A stretch of 64,000 nt of DNA from Gaertneriomyces semiglobifer. Taxonomy: Eukaryota; Chytridiomycota; Chytridiomycetes; Spizellomycetales; Spizellomycetaceae. Below the pieces are notes generated by a model. The model was given only the letters and a program-made list of their open reading frames with translations, was not told the origin of the DNA and did no database searches. The position numbers were made by a program, and so were the translations under genes. Below are positions 1 through 9,344 of this stretch, piece by piece (within the stretch, counting starts at the first letter, position 1; the number at the start of each line of letters is the position of its first letter). The stretch covers positions 1-64,000 of the forward strand of contig JAHLKF010000038.1 in assembly GCA_025558075.1 (NCBI GenBank), given 5' to 3'.

Positions 1-7
1 CCGACAT
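1..7 (-). CDS. Start of the 551-aa structural-module gene of element A (partial)
   Basis: Only the start codon and the next bases are in the window. The identification rests on the flanking sequence: the divergent intergenic stretch 8-106 matches base for base, with few changes, the region between the 551-aa and 102-aa genes of element B (47349-47446). The rest of the gene and the fibre should lie to the left of the window. Confidence 0.7.
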
Positions 8-106
8 GATGATGATTATTTCTCTTCACTATTAATCAAAAGTTATTTGATAGGTACGGAAAAAAAAACTCGGTGTCTTCTATTAAAAGGAACAAGTCCT
101 TCAGTC

Positions 107-415
107 ATGCCATCTTTTTTGAAAGGTTTCGGGTCGAAAGTTAAAACACTATGGTCGAATGCGCCAAGTCTCTTCAATAAAGCGAGAACATTTGCATCCA
201 CAGCCGTTCGCCATGCCGGGACCACCCATAAGAGAATCCAGGATATCAACCGTGCTGTCCAAAGTACGCCTGAACTGTTCAATGACAAGGTACGAACGGG
301 AATTCAGAACATGACCAACAAGGCAGATACCGGTATCAAGAGACTGGATACCTTGCATACAAAAGGAAACGAATTTATTGACAAGGTAAGAAAGGGACAG
401 CCAGTACCAACATAG
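107..415 (+). CDS. Small structural-module protein, 102 aa, unknown function
   Basis: I start this at the ATG at 107, because upstream in-frame extension exists only from a TTG codon and the B copy begins at the same ATG. The protein opens with an amphipathic, basic stretch (residues 1-30, starting MPSFLKGFGSK) and is then largely helical and charged. It is transcribed away from the 551-aa gene and lies in the capsid module of A, B and, truncated, D. By position and amphipathic start it could be a minor core or membrane-active virion protein comparable to adenovirus pVI, but no motif proves this. The A and B copies differ by a few residues only. Confidence 0.75.
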   Translation: MPSFLKGFGSKVKTLWSNAPSLFNKARTFASTAVRHAGTTHKRIQDINRAVQSTPELFNDKVRTGIQNMTNKADTGIKRLDTLHTKGNEFIDKVRKGQPVPT

Positions 416-418
416 AAA

Positions 419-1081
419 TCAATACATCAAGGATAAATCTAACAATTCGATTCCTAAAGCATCCGACACCTTTATGCCCATATTGCACAACAATTCAATA
501 GTTTCTGTGTATCCTGTAGCTTCGGTTTCAGTCATATTCTTTCGAAACAACATCAAGCTAGCCATGCTGTATTTCCAGTCATGGTTGCAATTCATGTTGC
601 AAAAGCGGGCTCTGAGGAAATCAATCTCCCCATAAAAGTGGAACTCATCATCGTCCTCACATTCCGTTGTGGTAAACTCTGCTAAACGTCCAAGTACTTG
701 TACGAACAAAGCTTTGTATGTATCGAATGTTGGTTCTGCTATCGTAGGTACACGAAGTTGCTGTTTAGCAGCAATGCATAATGTCATGCTGTACAACTTC
801 ATCACCCAGTTGTAAATGGTTCGATTGTCGTCCGCACCACGAAAAATTTGTCGTAAAGCTTCCAGATACATCGTGACAAATACCCAGTTTCTCTTCAAGT
901 CTTCAACATTGACAAGATCCAGCAAGCGAAAAGCAACACAGCAAAGTATGTGGTACCGTTGTAAATCCGGGTCTTCACCAATGTAGTCCAAGAGACCATT
1001 CAGTTCGGCGTATAGCACCCTTGTGTACGAGAGCAGCTCGTCGTTTCCATTTTGAGACGGTGTTGGTTGGGCGGAAACCAT
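419..1081 (-). CDS. Unknown 220-aa protein present in element A only
   Basis: An intact ORF with an ATG at 1081, ending three bases beyond the stop of the convergent 102-aa gene. The predicted protein is mostly helical with scattered cysteines and an acidic patch around residue 150 (ECEDDDEF). I do not recognise a family. It is missing from element B, where only about 100 bp separate the 102-aa stop from the capsid gene stop, so it is an extra cargo gene in the middle of an otherwise collinear capsid module. An AAGCTT motif lies about 30 bp upstream of the start, as in front of several other genes here. Confidence 0.7.
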   Translation of the reverse strand: MVSAQPTPSQNGNDELLSYTRVLYAELNGLLDYIGEDPDLQRYHILCCVAFRLLDLVNVEDLKRNWVFVTMYLEALRQIFRGADDNRTIYNWVMKLYSMTLCIAAKQQLRVPTIAEPTFDTYKALFVQVLGRLAEFTTTECEDDDEFHFYGEIDFLRARFCNMNCNHDWKYSMASLMLFRKNMTETEATGYTETIELLCNMGIKVSDALGIELLDLSLMY

Positions 1082-1288
1082 GTTGAATCCTTGTTTGGTT
1101 GTGAATGAAAAGCTTGTATTTTTTTGAAGTATTCTATTTTTGTTAAACCTCCCTCCTTTTTATATTGCAGCAAACATTCAAACAATCAAAAGCTTGGTTT
1201 CTTTTCTTTTCCTTTCAAAGCGAAAGCAAAGAATCAAAGTGAAAAGAAAGGAAAAAGACAAAGTGCATTTTGTGTTCCAAAAAAGGAA

Positions 1289-2538
1289 TCAGACCACTGT
1301 TACCGCAGATCCTACTGCCAATGTAACGTTCTCATGCAATGTGGAGAGTAAACGAACAGTCACTGGGACGGATCCTTCGTGCCTTGTCGTGATACGCATA
1401 ATACCGTCTGTCCCAGTGAAACTTAGAGCCGCGGTTGAGCCTTCATCTTTACTCTGGAAGGAATAGCCAAAGTTGAACAACTGAGTATCGTAGTTGTAGT
1501 TCAAATCCATGCTACCGATTTGGTCAAAGTTGTTATCTGAAAGATGGGTAACGAGCAATGTGGTCATATCCGTCGGAGAATGCGTAAAGCCTGTTATTCC
1601 CGAGGGGATGGTCAATGCACCCATGCGAATCCACCACTCCCTCAGTCCATGCGAACTGTAGGATAAGTTGTTGTCCTTGGTAGGGTCTTGGACAGCGTTT
1701 CCATCAATGTACATACACGAGATGCCTTGGAGGGACCGAATTCCGGACATATGTAACATATAAGTGTTCAAGTTGCTTCCACTTGATGCATTCTCCACTT
1801 GCGTGGAGCGTACATAATCGTAGAACACCGACTTCCCTTCGGAAATTGCTCGAGTAGTCGCGATGACAAAACTAGGGGGAGGGGTAACAAACGGCACAAG
1901 ACAGCGGATGTTAGAGATTCTCACTTCAGCGGGTTGTCCACTTGCGCCCACAAAGAACGCAGCAGGATCAGCCAAAGTAATCTGGATCTCCTTGGCTTGA
2001 TCAGGTAAAGCCCATACGTGGAAAAATGAATCGGCGGAGGGGTGCATGAAGCCTACCAATGGGTGATGGTTCACAGTGACGGTCGAAGTAGTGGCAAATA
2101 GGTCTGTACGATTGTACCCAGACATCTTTGTGAGAAGCGCCTTGGTTGATGTAGGGAGGTTCTTGTAAAATCGGCTAGATAAGCGTTGTAATTAGGAATG
2201 TTCACCACGGTCTCACCACCCGCCTTTATCACCAGAGTTTGAATGATGGCATCGGCACCAAGCTGGGTGTTCTTCACGCCCGCTCCCGCAGGAAAAGGAG
2301 TACCATCCGTCTTGTAAATGGAAAGATCCCAGCTCAAAACCAACTTTTGCAAGATGAATGAAACTTGGTTAGAATCACACTTGATGCGAATAGGTGTTAA
2401 AGTGCGAGCCTTGGTCGTGTACTCTGCCTGTCCAACGGGACTGTAAATAGTAACCCCTTCACCACGAGGATCCGAGTAGCTACGGGCAAATGTATTTGAC
2501 GTTGCAAGCCAATTGCGTGGAACAGCGACTTCACTCAT
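1289..2538 (-). pseudogene. Candidate double jelly-roll major capsid protein, frameshifted copy
   Basis: The counterpart of the intact 416-aa protein of element B. Translation from the ATG at 2538 runs for about 124 codons, then loses frame at about 2168-2171, where one base is missing compared with B; the rest stays open in another frame to the stop at 1289. Long stretches (about 1395-1770) are practically identical to B. The call as capsid protein is by size, beta-rich composition, and position beside the penton candidate and packaging ATPase; sequence alone does not show the fold. Either this copy is dead, or there is a one-base sequencing error. Confidence 0.65.
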
Positions 2539-2625
2539 GATGTTTCCTTCTGATCTGTAGTTGTTTTGTGGCAGAAAATTAAAACAGGAAGACGTTGTTT
2601 ACACATATGCAAGAAAAAAAATTAC

Positions 2626-3162
2626 TTAGCCGAAAATCCCACCATAGGGATCGGAATATCCAGTGTCATAGTAACCATTGTCCTCAATACTCGATTCATC
2701 CGAACTGTCGTCCATACGCACAGTTACTGTTGGTCTGGTTTTTGCTTGTGCTTTGGTTGGAACCACGCTGCTCATTCTCTTACGCCCTTTGTTCTTCACC
2801 GGTGCTTTCTTCGCTTTCTTCTGTTCCCTTTCACGTCGTTTCCGTTCTTTCTCTTCCTCTAAAATTTTTTTCGCTTCTTCTAATCTCTTCTTCCTTTCCT
2901 CTTCAGCATCCAACTGACGCTGACGTGCATGCATTTCCTTGAGCTTCTTACCTCTTGCCGCGTTCGCCTTCTTGAGCGACTCGCGTTGCTTCTCACTCAT
3001 CGGCTGCTTCCTCTTGACCGGTTTAGGGGTAGCTACTTCAGAAACTGGCTCTTCAACCGGTTCATTATCAGGCTCGTTTATAGAGTCATTTTCCAGCGAC
3101 TGTTCTTCGGGAACTTGCTCCTCGGGAACGTTTCCGTTCTCAGGATCTTCTTCTTTTTGCAT
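2626..3162 (-). CDS. Charged coiled-coil structural-module protein, 178 aa
   Basis: Three zones are visible. Residues 1-50 are acidic and proline-rich (many E, P, N). Residues 50-125 form a strongly basic, heptad-like helix rich in K, R and E (for example KERKRREREQKKAKKA). A C-terminal tail has acidic serines and ends in a glycine/tyrosine-rich segment (GYYDTGYSDPYGGIFG). It lies between the capsid protein and penton genes and is transcribed with them. The composition suggests a nucleic-acid condensing or scaffold-type virion protein; this is an inference. The B copy (49197-49730) is nearly the same. Confidence 0.7.
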   Translation of the reverse strand: MQKEEDPENGNVPEEQVPEEQSLENDSINEPDNEPVEEPVSEVATPKPVKRKQPMSEKQRESLKKANAARGKKLKEMHARQRQLDAEEERKKRLEEAKKILEEEKERKRREREQKKAKKAPVKNKGRKRMSSVVPTKAQAKTRPTVTVRMDDSSDESSIEDNGYYDTGYSDPYGGIFG

Positions 3163-3236
3163 TTTCGTTGAAGGAATTGCGTTATGAATTGAATCGGTGA
3201 ACCAGTTTTAACATTTGAATTCGAAAAAAAAATATC

Positions 3237-3952
3237 TTAGTAAAGATCATCGGAATCATCTGTGAACGCATAAGTCACTGTTAGAGGGGACCGGAGCATG
3301 ACCTCTCTGCCAGTCATACTGTCAATTAGATGGAATTCAACCCGGCTGATTGTGTCGTCGACTTCAAACCACGACGGGTCCGGGTTCGTCCATGTCACCA
3401 CGTCGCCAAACGCATCTGGGACCACGGCGAGCAATGCTGTATCGGCGCCTTCGTTGAAATCGTTGAGGAAGTGAATACCTTTGATGGGAATGTTCGAAGT
3501 TAGGATGAGAGGGTAAGCCGCACTTAGGTTTACTGGATTCTGCATGGTAATTGAAGTCGCCGGGTCGGTTGCATTGTATTGAGAAGAACCGACAAGAGCA
3601 TAGGCAGTGGAACCGTCCGTGGAAGGCAAGACGGAGAATTCAGAAGCTGCAGCAATGGTGAGCTTCCTAGTGGTATTGGAATAGGTAACGGAATAGGATT
3701 GGGTCCCGGCAGCGGTCATTGCACGTGCTAGTTCTTGAGGGAAATCAGCAACGGTATAATTACCTGCATCGATACGAGCAGCTACAGGTGTATCATTCCC
3801 GTTCTCTTTGAAGAGCAACGTATTGTTCTCTTCATTGATAAGGTCCCAGTCTTGCGTGAACGAAACCGACAAAACTTGAAGGCTTCACAACGTTTAGGCG
3901 GAACACTGAAGGATCTTGCCTTCAAGGAGCAGTATATGTGTTGGTTCAGCAT
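3237..3952 (-). pseudogene. Candidate penton / minor capsid protein, frameshifted near the N terminus
   Basis: The homologue of the intact 238-aa protein at 49808-50524. The first ATG is at 3952. About 25 codons later (near 3876-3879) one A is missing relative to B, so the start and the body of about 211 residues are in different frames; the longer frame can begin only at a TTG (3872). The body is beta-rich, and its early segment DAGNYTVADFPQELARAM resembles the start of single jelly-roll penton proteins of Polintons and PLVs. Together with the capsid frameshift it suggests this copy is decaying. The penton role is inferred from position, size and this pattern. Confidence 0.6.
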
Positions 3953-4027
3953 GGCTTTCACGGAGACGACGTTTATCAAAAAGAACTCTTCTATATAGTA
4001 TAGTAGACAAAGTTTTAATTCTTTGTA

Positions 4028-4750
4028 ATGTCCCTTTTCAAACCGAAAGCTATCTTCCCAAAGAAGGGGAAGCATAGAGACGCCCGCATTCCTGAAGAAC
4101 TGGCGGACATTCCTTTATGTACAACACTATGCGCGCCACGAAAGTCAGGAAAATCTGCATTAGTGTGCGGTTTGATCAACGATGTATACGCGAAAATCCA
4201 CACACGAGTAATCGTCATGTCTGATACGGTTGAATACGATGCATCGGTGAAAGAACTCAGCAAACATACAAGGCACAAGAACATTTTCTTCATCGATGAC
4301 GTTTCAAACCATAGTATCAAAGCAATCATTGAAGAACAAAAGACCCTCTTCAAAGAGAATGGATCCACCTTGTTACTATTTATAGATGATGCCGCAGATG
4401 GTGCAAGGAGCAAAGACTTGGCAGCGGAGCTTGGAAGGCTCTATACGAAATCAAGACATTTCGGTGTATCCATTATTGTAGCCATTCAGAGTGTCAAAGG
4501 TCAGTTGACGAGCAAACACAAGAACTGTACGACCGAATGGATTATTTTTAGAAACGCTCAACAGGACATGAAGGTCCTTTCAGAAACATTAGCCTCCGCT
4601 TTCAAAACATCGAAAGAAGTACTAGAATACCTGACTGAATGCACAAAAGAACGCTTTTCCTTTTGTTACATTGATACAACAAAGAACAACGCGAGGGAAA
4701 TGTATAGGTATTGTGACTCGGAGGGTTTCAAAGAATATTTTGATGAATAA
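4028..4750 (+). CDS. Genome-packaging ATPase, FtsK/HerA (A32-like) family, 240 aa
   Basis: A P-loop ATPase expected to pump viral DNA into the capsid. Walker A is at residues 36-43 (APRKSGKS) and Walker B at about 115-121 (LLLFIDD), followed by DGARSKDLAAELGRLYTKSRH, which reads like the sensor segment of A32-type ATPases; the length of 240 aa is normal for PLV and Polinton ATPases. The gene is divergent from the penton gene, with about 75 bp between starts. The B copy (50600-51322) is about 90% identical in protein, but synonymous differences are clustered: some stretches are nearly identical and others are heavily substituted. It is the last gene of the shared structural module; sequence similarity between A and B stops right after it. 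Confidence 0.9.
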   Translation: MSLFKPKAIFPKKGKHRDARIPEELADIPLCTTLCAPRKSGKSALVCGLINDVYAKIHTRVIVMSDTVEYDASVKELSKHTRHKNIFFIDDVSNHSIKAIIEEQKTLFKENGSTLLLFIDDAADGARSKDLAAELGRLYTKSRHFGVSIIVAIQSVKGQLTSKHKNCTTEWIIFRNAQQDMKVLSETLASAFKTSKEVLEYLTECTKERFSFCYIDTTKNNAREMYRYCDSEGFKEYFDE

Positions 4751-4809
4751 ACGGCGCTTCTCTTGCTTTGAAAAGCAAAGATATATTCATTGTCAGCCTG
4801 GTCAGAAAG

Positions 4810-4817
4810 ATATAAAT
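4810..4817 (+). promoter_or_regulatory. TATA-like box upstream of the Gag-like ORF
   Basis: An ATATAAAT sequence about 140 bp upstream of the ATG at 4951. Comparable TATA-like boxes lie 60-95 bp upstream of several replication-module genes in A and B. Confidence 0.35.
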
Positions 4818-4868
4818 TAAGCAGTGATGCTCCTTCCTCAGAATCAATCCAGCAACAATTCCATCACA

Positions 4869-4924
4869 CTCCTGGAGCATACTTGAACATACTCCTGGAG
4901 CATACCTGAACATACTCCTGGAGC
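4869..4924 (+). repeat. 23-bp tandem repeat at the module boundary of element A
   Basis: About 2.4 copies of a 23-bp unit beginning CTCCTGGAGCATAC. The core CTCCTGGAG is itself a small palindrome. It lies exactly between the ATPase and the first A-specific gene, the same place where element B has its large iteron array. Confidence 0.75.
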
Positions 4925-4950
4925 CGCTTCATTTTTTCGGTAATTCGAAA

Positions 4951-5831
4951 ATGGGAAAGACAACAACTCCTCTAAATGACCTCGTCAGCCAAGGCACTTA
5001 TCTTACCACCGGTAAAGGAACCAAAAGGGATACTGCCGTACCCAAACGAATCGACGACTACACATATTCCGACAAGGAGCTTCTCTGGGAAATTGATGAA
5101 TACATGAAAGCGAGAGAAAAGGCTGATTTGGAATTTCAAAGCATCGCATATGCTCTCAACCGGACGCTTATGAAGCGCAACTTCGATATCAAAAAGCTTC
5201 CAGCTGAGGAGTATCTGAGAAAGCACGAATCGCCGCACTACCAAAACTATATGAATTTATACCCAGCTGTTGGATCAAAACTACAAGAACTCTGCCGTTT
5301 GTTGGCATTTCAAAACCAGCTGGACAATTACCAAGGCAATTACCGACCCCCTGTTCAACCGTATCAGAATACTATGCAATCGCTGCTGCTGGAGGCTCCT
5401 CAAGCAGTACCATCTCCGTTCGAAAGTGGACCAAGCTTCAATCAACATGGTGCAATAACTGCCGTGTCTTCTGCTTCTGCCACTCGGGAGAATACACCTA
5501 TAATTACCCCATTGACCGTTATTACTGCCACTACAAATCATGAAGTTCCAACGTCTCCGGTCTCTACTACCCCGAGTCATCAGCATCGTCAGCCGTCCCT
5601 ACTACTGCACCTCCAACAAAAAGACGTCCGGAGAACAGTGATGAAGATGTCGGAGAGACGAATGGTCAACGTCCAAGAAAGAAGAATTGTTGTAAAAATT
5701 GCCGGAAACCTCACCACTGGGTAAAAACGTGTACTGAGCCATGCAAGAAATGTAACGGAACACATCTAGGAAGAGACTGTCCAGAGTTGCCGAGGAACAG
5801 GAAAAATCAAGCATCTGCATCAAGAGACTGA
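4951..5831 (+). CDS. Gag-like protein with two CCHC-type zinc knuckles in a -1 frame
   Basis: The first frame starts at ATG 4951 and runs 257 codons to 5724. Its N-terminal half is helical and charged; the second half is rich in P, S and T. The -1 frame is open from 5544 to a stop at 5829-5831. It encodes a basic stretch and then two zinc-knuckle-like units: CKNCRKPHHWVKTC fits C-x2-C-x4-H-x4-C, and CKKCNGTHLGRDC fits C-x2-C-x3-H-x4-C. This is the layout of a retroelement nucleocapsid tail. A -1 shift between 5544 and 5724 would join the halves. I see no canonical slippery heptamer, so a one-base lesion is equally possible. It lies next to the retroviral-type integrase; element B has no counterpart. 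Confidence 0.6.
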
Positions 5832-5837
5832 GCCTTT

Positions 5838-7175
5838 TTAGTTGTCATGTATCTCGTTGTACTCATCAATCAAATCCTGTGCATCAATATCATCTTCATT
5901 GACCCATGAGTCGTGTTCACTTGACCATCCAAGCCATTTCACCTTGTACTGCGTGCGTCCACGATACCGTCTTTGTCCAACAATTGCTTCAACTTCATAG
6001 TGATCCTCTTGGTCCGTGTTGAGACGAAGTGACCGACGCCGTGGTTCAGCGGCTTCCTCATTCTGTTCTCTAATCAATTCATTCTCCTCGAGTGGATCAT
6101 CAACACTCGGTACGTCGTCCTCTTCAACTTCACCTTCTTCTTCTTCCTCACTTTCATCAAGACCGTCTTCCTTCAGGATGGGAGGGACCGCTAGCAAGGA
6201 ACTTTTGGGGTACCTACCTTTCAAGATTTTCCCATCTGCATCTTCTAAACGGTAGGATGCAAGAATGTTGGCATAAGTAGAATTTGTACGTTCTGCAACT
6301 TCATACACGTCTGTACTCCAGAATCCGCTCTTCCCGTACTTTTTCACCGAACTCTTCAAGTCTCGTTTGATGCGAACTCTTTGACCAATATGCAATGGTT
6401 TCGTTCTCGAGTTTACATGGTATCGTTTAGAGATATTCTTAGTAATCTTTGCCTGTGCTGCTGCGACCATCTCAGGATCCGCTGCTTCAAGGTCGTTGGA
6501 ACTTTGTCCCGTGGCGAAAGAACGCATCTCATTGATGTTCTTCACAACCGTCGGAAGTCTTGCTGCCCATTTTTTATCATCGCTTGCATTCATCAGTCCG
6601 TATAGCTGCTTTTTGATATGGCCGCCTCTGCGTTCCACAAAGGCATTCGCTTCAGGTCTCCCTGGTTGCGAGTAGATATGCTTGATGCCATGATTCTGTA
6701 GCATTGCTCGAAAGATACGTTGAAAGTGACTACCTTGGTCTGTTTGTACTATTCTAATCTCCTTACCTTCATGTTGACACTGCTTTACCATGTCTTCGAC
6801 TGCATTGGTCATTTCGGTCTCGCGTTCACTTCTAAGTGGTCTTGCCCACGATTTCTTGGTGAAGCCGTCTATCATATGGACAAAGGCGACATACCCTGCA
6901 TCTGGGTATGTTCGCATCGAGACCATATCAATTTGGAGGTAACCTGGTTTCTGTATATTCAAAGGCGCAATGACAGTGGGCTTGTCCGGTTTTCTATGTT
7001 TTTGCCACTCATCCTTGGAATAGAGGAAATCGTAGAGGACGGCTCTTTGAGAGCCTTTGAAGTCAGGATACTTGCGGCGGACCACCAACCAAAGGTTATC
7101 TCTACCTACCTTCATTGTCGAGTAGACATCTTCAACTTGCTGCCTCTCTCGGTCTGTTAATGCGCGGAAAGACAT
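5838..7175 (-). CDS. Retroviral-type DDE integrase with C-terminal chromodomain, 445 aa
   Basis: Catalyses insertion of element ends into DNA. The catalytic triad is visible as D83 (QIDMV), D146 (QTDQG) and E181 (FVERR), a D-x62-D-x34-E spacing typical of the family. Residues 1-60 form a helical N-terminal region. An acidic, low-complexity linker (about 325-380) precedes a chromodomain at about 390-440 (YEVEAIVGQRRYRGRTQYKV), with the aromatic and W residues expected for methyl-lysine reading. Chromodomain integrases can steer insertion toward heterochromatin. The gene is convergent with the Gag-like ORF (6 bp between stops) and is the only gene outside the structural module that is shared with element B (54551-55882). 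Confidence 0.93.
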   Translation of the reverse strand: MSFRALTDRERQQVEDVYSTMKVGRDNLWLVVRRKYPDFKGSQRAVLYDFLYSKDEWQKHRKPDKPTVIAPLNIQKPGYLQIDMVSMRTYPDAGYVAFVHMIDGFTKKSWARPLRSERETEMTNAVEDMVKQCQHEGKEIRIVQTDQGSHFQRIFRAMLQNHGIKHIYSQPGRPEANAFVERRGGHIKKQLYGLMNASDDKKWAARLPTVVKNINEMRSFATGQSSNDLEAADPEMVAAAQAKITKNISKRYHVNSRTKPLHIGQRVRIKRDLKSSVKKYGKSGFWSTDVYEVAERTNSTYANILASYRLEDADGKILKGRYPKSSLLAVPPILKEDGLDESEEEEEGEVEEDDVPSVDDPLEENELIREQNEEAAEPRRRSLRLNTDQEDHYEVEAIVGQRRYRGRTQYKVKWLGWSSEHDSWVNEDDIDAQDLIDEYNEIHDN

Positions 7176-7208
7176 TTGCTAATAAGGAATGATTATATTA
7201 CTGGAACG

Positions 7209-7320
7209 CGTCGGGACCCCTACACAGACTGTACGGGTCGTCCCATTCATTGTATGTAAGGTTTTCCACCGCGTCAAATGAAAACCCCTAAAAACCCGTA
7301 CAGACTGTGTGCGGGTCACT
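7209..7320. repeat. Imperfect inverted repeat in the integrase/methyltransferase intergenic region
   Basis: Around 7213-7234 and 7295-7316 lie two arms that are reverse complements with a few mismatches, one reading ACCCCTACACAGACTGTACG and the other ACCCGTACAGACTGTG. The block begins with GGAACGCGTCG, also found at 56668 in element B in front of CCCCTACAC. It may be a bidirectional regulatory site between the divergently transcribed integrase and methyltransferase genes. Confidence 0.5.
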
Positions 7321-7353
7321 CTCCTGAGAAACCCAACACTTCTTCCTGATACC

Positions 7354-9279
7354 ATGCCATCGACGACTTTAGATTTGGTCGACTTAGAACGTTCCATTGA
7401 TACTAGATGGTTTATTGTGAATCCCGATGTAGAAGAATCTTTCTATCACACCATGACAGCTATGTACGAGATCATTGACAAGAAGCTCTATAAATCGCAA
7501 GCGTCGAACTTGCAACAATACCTACTTCAACGTTGGAGGATATCGCTCCAACAGGGAAGGAACTTTGGTCAGGCTGGACAGGTTATCCAAGACCTTTGCG
7601 CAAATGGAATAGAGCAACAGTCACTACCGACGAATGTCACACTATTGCTCTCCATAAAGAAAATGGCAGAGAAGAAGGGTCTGTCATGTGGCGATGTTTG
7701 GAGGAAGGCGATGACATTCTTTGGTGGTCGCAGACATGTGGTCGCTTGCCAGCTCAATTTGGCATTTGAAGAGCCTGTTCCTACGCCGCTTGTAACGCAA
7801 TTAGAAAAAACGGCATCAACAAGGACTGAAAGTCACCTGCCATCTCCTGAATCTGAGCCAGAGGCTTCTCGCACATTGCGTAAGCGCGCAAGGGTCGAGT
7901 ATCAGGAAACAGAAGACCTTTCGACTGATGAGGAAGATTGCCGATCCAACACACCTATCAACGTACCACCTAGCAAAAACGTACAAGCACAATTACGAAT
8001 ACTTGATACTCCTGATTGGCTTGACACAAAAATCAAGAGCTTTGCGTATCCACGCAGTATGAATCCGTTCAATACACAACATTGGGAAAAATCTGATATT
8101 GCCTATGTTGCCATCTCGCATGGTTATATGGAGACGTGGCAGAGAATATATCAAGAGATGCGAAACGGCAATATCAAAGCCGTGATCGCATTTTCGCCAC
8201 TTGAACCGACGGAAGATTGGTGTAAACTACTCTTCTCGACTGGGATGATTGGTATACTACACCGACCTATCAATAAACGCCAGGGCTACTTTATATGTTA
8301 TCTCGATTCTGATGAAACGTACCCGCTGGCTCCCAAGTTTTGCGAGAACTTTTCGGATATCAGCTTCATACCTAATGCTACTGCGAGAATATACAAAGTT
8401 CCGCACTCGGCACCGACCATCCGATATCTATCACTCTTTTCTGGTATCGGGACGGGTGAATATGCTATTCACAAAGTATTCCCAGACGCTATATGTGTTG
8501 GGTTCTCGGAAATCGATCCGAGTGCTATCAAGGTGTATCAGACGCACTTTCCAACACATGTGAATCTTGGAGATATATCTAAAATTGATGTATCAACCAT
8601 ACCACCATATGACCTACTGATAGGAGGAAGCTGTTGTCAATCGTTCTCCGCGATGCGCCTAAACAAAAAGCATCTTAATAAGGACTTTTACGATGAACGA
8701 GGGCAATTATTTTTTGAATTCATCAGGATTCTGAAAGGGACAAAGCCCAAGCATGTACTGTTTGAAAACGTTCGTATGAATCGCGAGTCCCAGGAAACAA
8801 TCTCTAGTGCTTTGAAAATGAATCCGATTCTACTCAACGCAAAGGACTTTTCACCTCAGAAGCGACCGCGTCTTTATTGGTGTAATTGGTTTGTTCCCAA
8901 GCCTTCTCCAAAACCGACGCCTCGAATTGAAGATATCATGGAAAAAAATGAGAAGACACCAATAGCTCAATGGTCGTATATGTCAGCAGCTGTAGCTCCG
9001 CGCGGAGTGTATTGTTCGCTTTCACGTAATTTCTCCACCCGAAAAATTACATTGCTCAAGGATGGAAAATGTAAAGCTTTATTATGTTCGGATAGTTACG
9101 AACAGATGGTGTGCTGTGATGGAGTATATCGATTTCTGACAAGGATTGAAAAGTGTCGTTTGCAAGGGTTACCTGATGATTGGATGGATGTAAAGTTGAC
9201 AAAGACGGATGTCGCTAGATTGTTAGGAAATAGCTTCCAAGGCGATGTCATAAGTTATTTACTGAGCCACTTGAAGTAA
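7354..9279 (+). CDS. C5-cytosine DNA methyltransferase with extra N-terminal domains, 641 aa
   Basis: I start at ATG 7354, because the upstream extension begins only with GTG. Residues about 5-135 form a domain shared with the next gene. The middle (about 225-345) resembles the Dam-like part of that gene but has lost its motifs. From about 358 on is a C5 methyltransferase: motif I SLFSGIGTGE, motif IV GGSCCQSFS, motif VI FENVRM, motif VIII QKRPRLYW and motif X RLLGNSFQGD. The usual P-C-Q is C427-C428-Q429 here, so the catalytic Cys is kept but the proline is replaced. It probably modifies viral or host DNA at cytosine. It opens an A-specific three-gene methylation cluster, all on the plus strand. 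Confidence 0.88.
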   Translation: MPSTTLDLVDLERSIDTRWFIVNPDVEESFYHTMTAMYEIIDKKLYKSQASNLQQYLLQRWRISLQQGRNFGQAGQVIQDLCANGIEQQSLPTNVTLLLSIKKMAEKKGLSCGDVWRKAMTFFGGRRHVVACQLNLAFEEPVPTPLVTQLEKTASTRTESHLPSPESEPEASRTLRKRARVEYQETEDLSTDEEDCRSNTPINVPPSKNVQAQLRILDTPDWLDTKIKSFAYPRSMNPFNTQHWEKSDIAYVAISHGYMETWQRIYQEMRNGNIKAVIAFSPLEPTEDWCKLLFSTGMIGILHRPINKRQGYFICYLDSDETYPLAPKFCENFSDISFIPNATARIYKVPHSAPTIRYLSLFSGIGTGEYAIHKVFPDAICVGFSEIDPSAIKVYQTHFPTHVNLGDISKIDVSTIPPYDLLIGGSCCQSFSAMRLNKKHLNKDFYDERGQLFFEFIRILKGTKPKHVLFENVRMNRESQETISSALKMNPILLNAKDFSPQKRPRLYWCNWFVPKPSPKPTPRIEDIMEKNEKTPIAQWSYMSAAVAPRGVYCSLSRNFSTRKITLLKDGKCKALLCSDSYEQMVCCDGVYRFLTRIEKCRLQGLPDDWMDVKLTKTDVARLLGNSFQGDVISYLLSHLK

Positions 9280-9344
9280 AATGACACGACTTGTCTATAA
9301 AAATTTCACGTTCCGCTCTTCATGTGGAGGGCAGACCTATCAAA

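Noticed and set aside
47..106. Longer N-terminus for the 102-aa protein
   Set aside because: The extension needs a non-ATG start and covers the shared upstream region with the 551-aa gene; the B copy has no matching extension.
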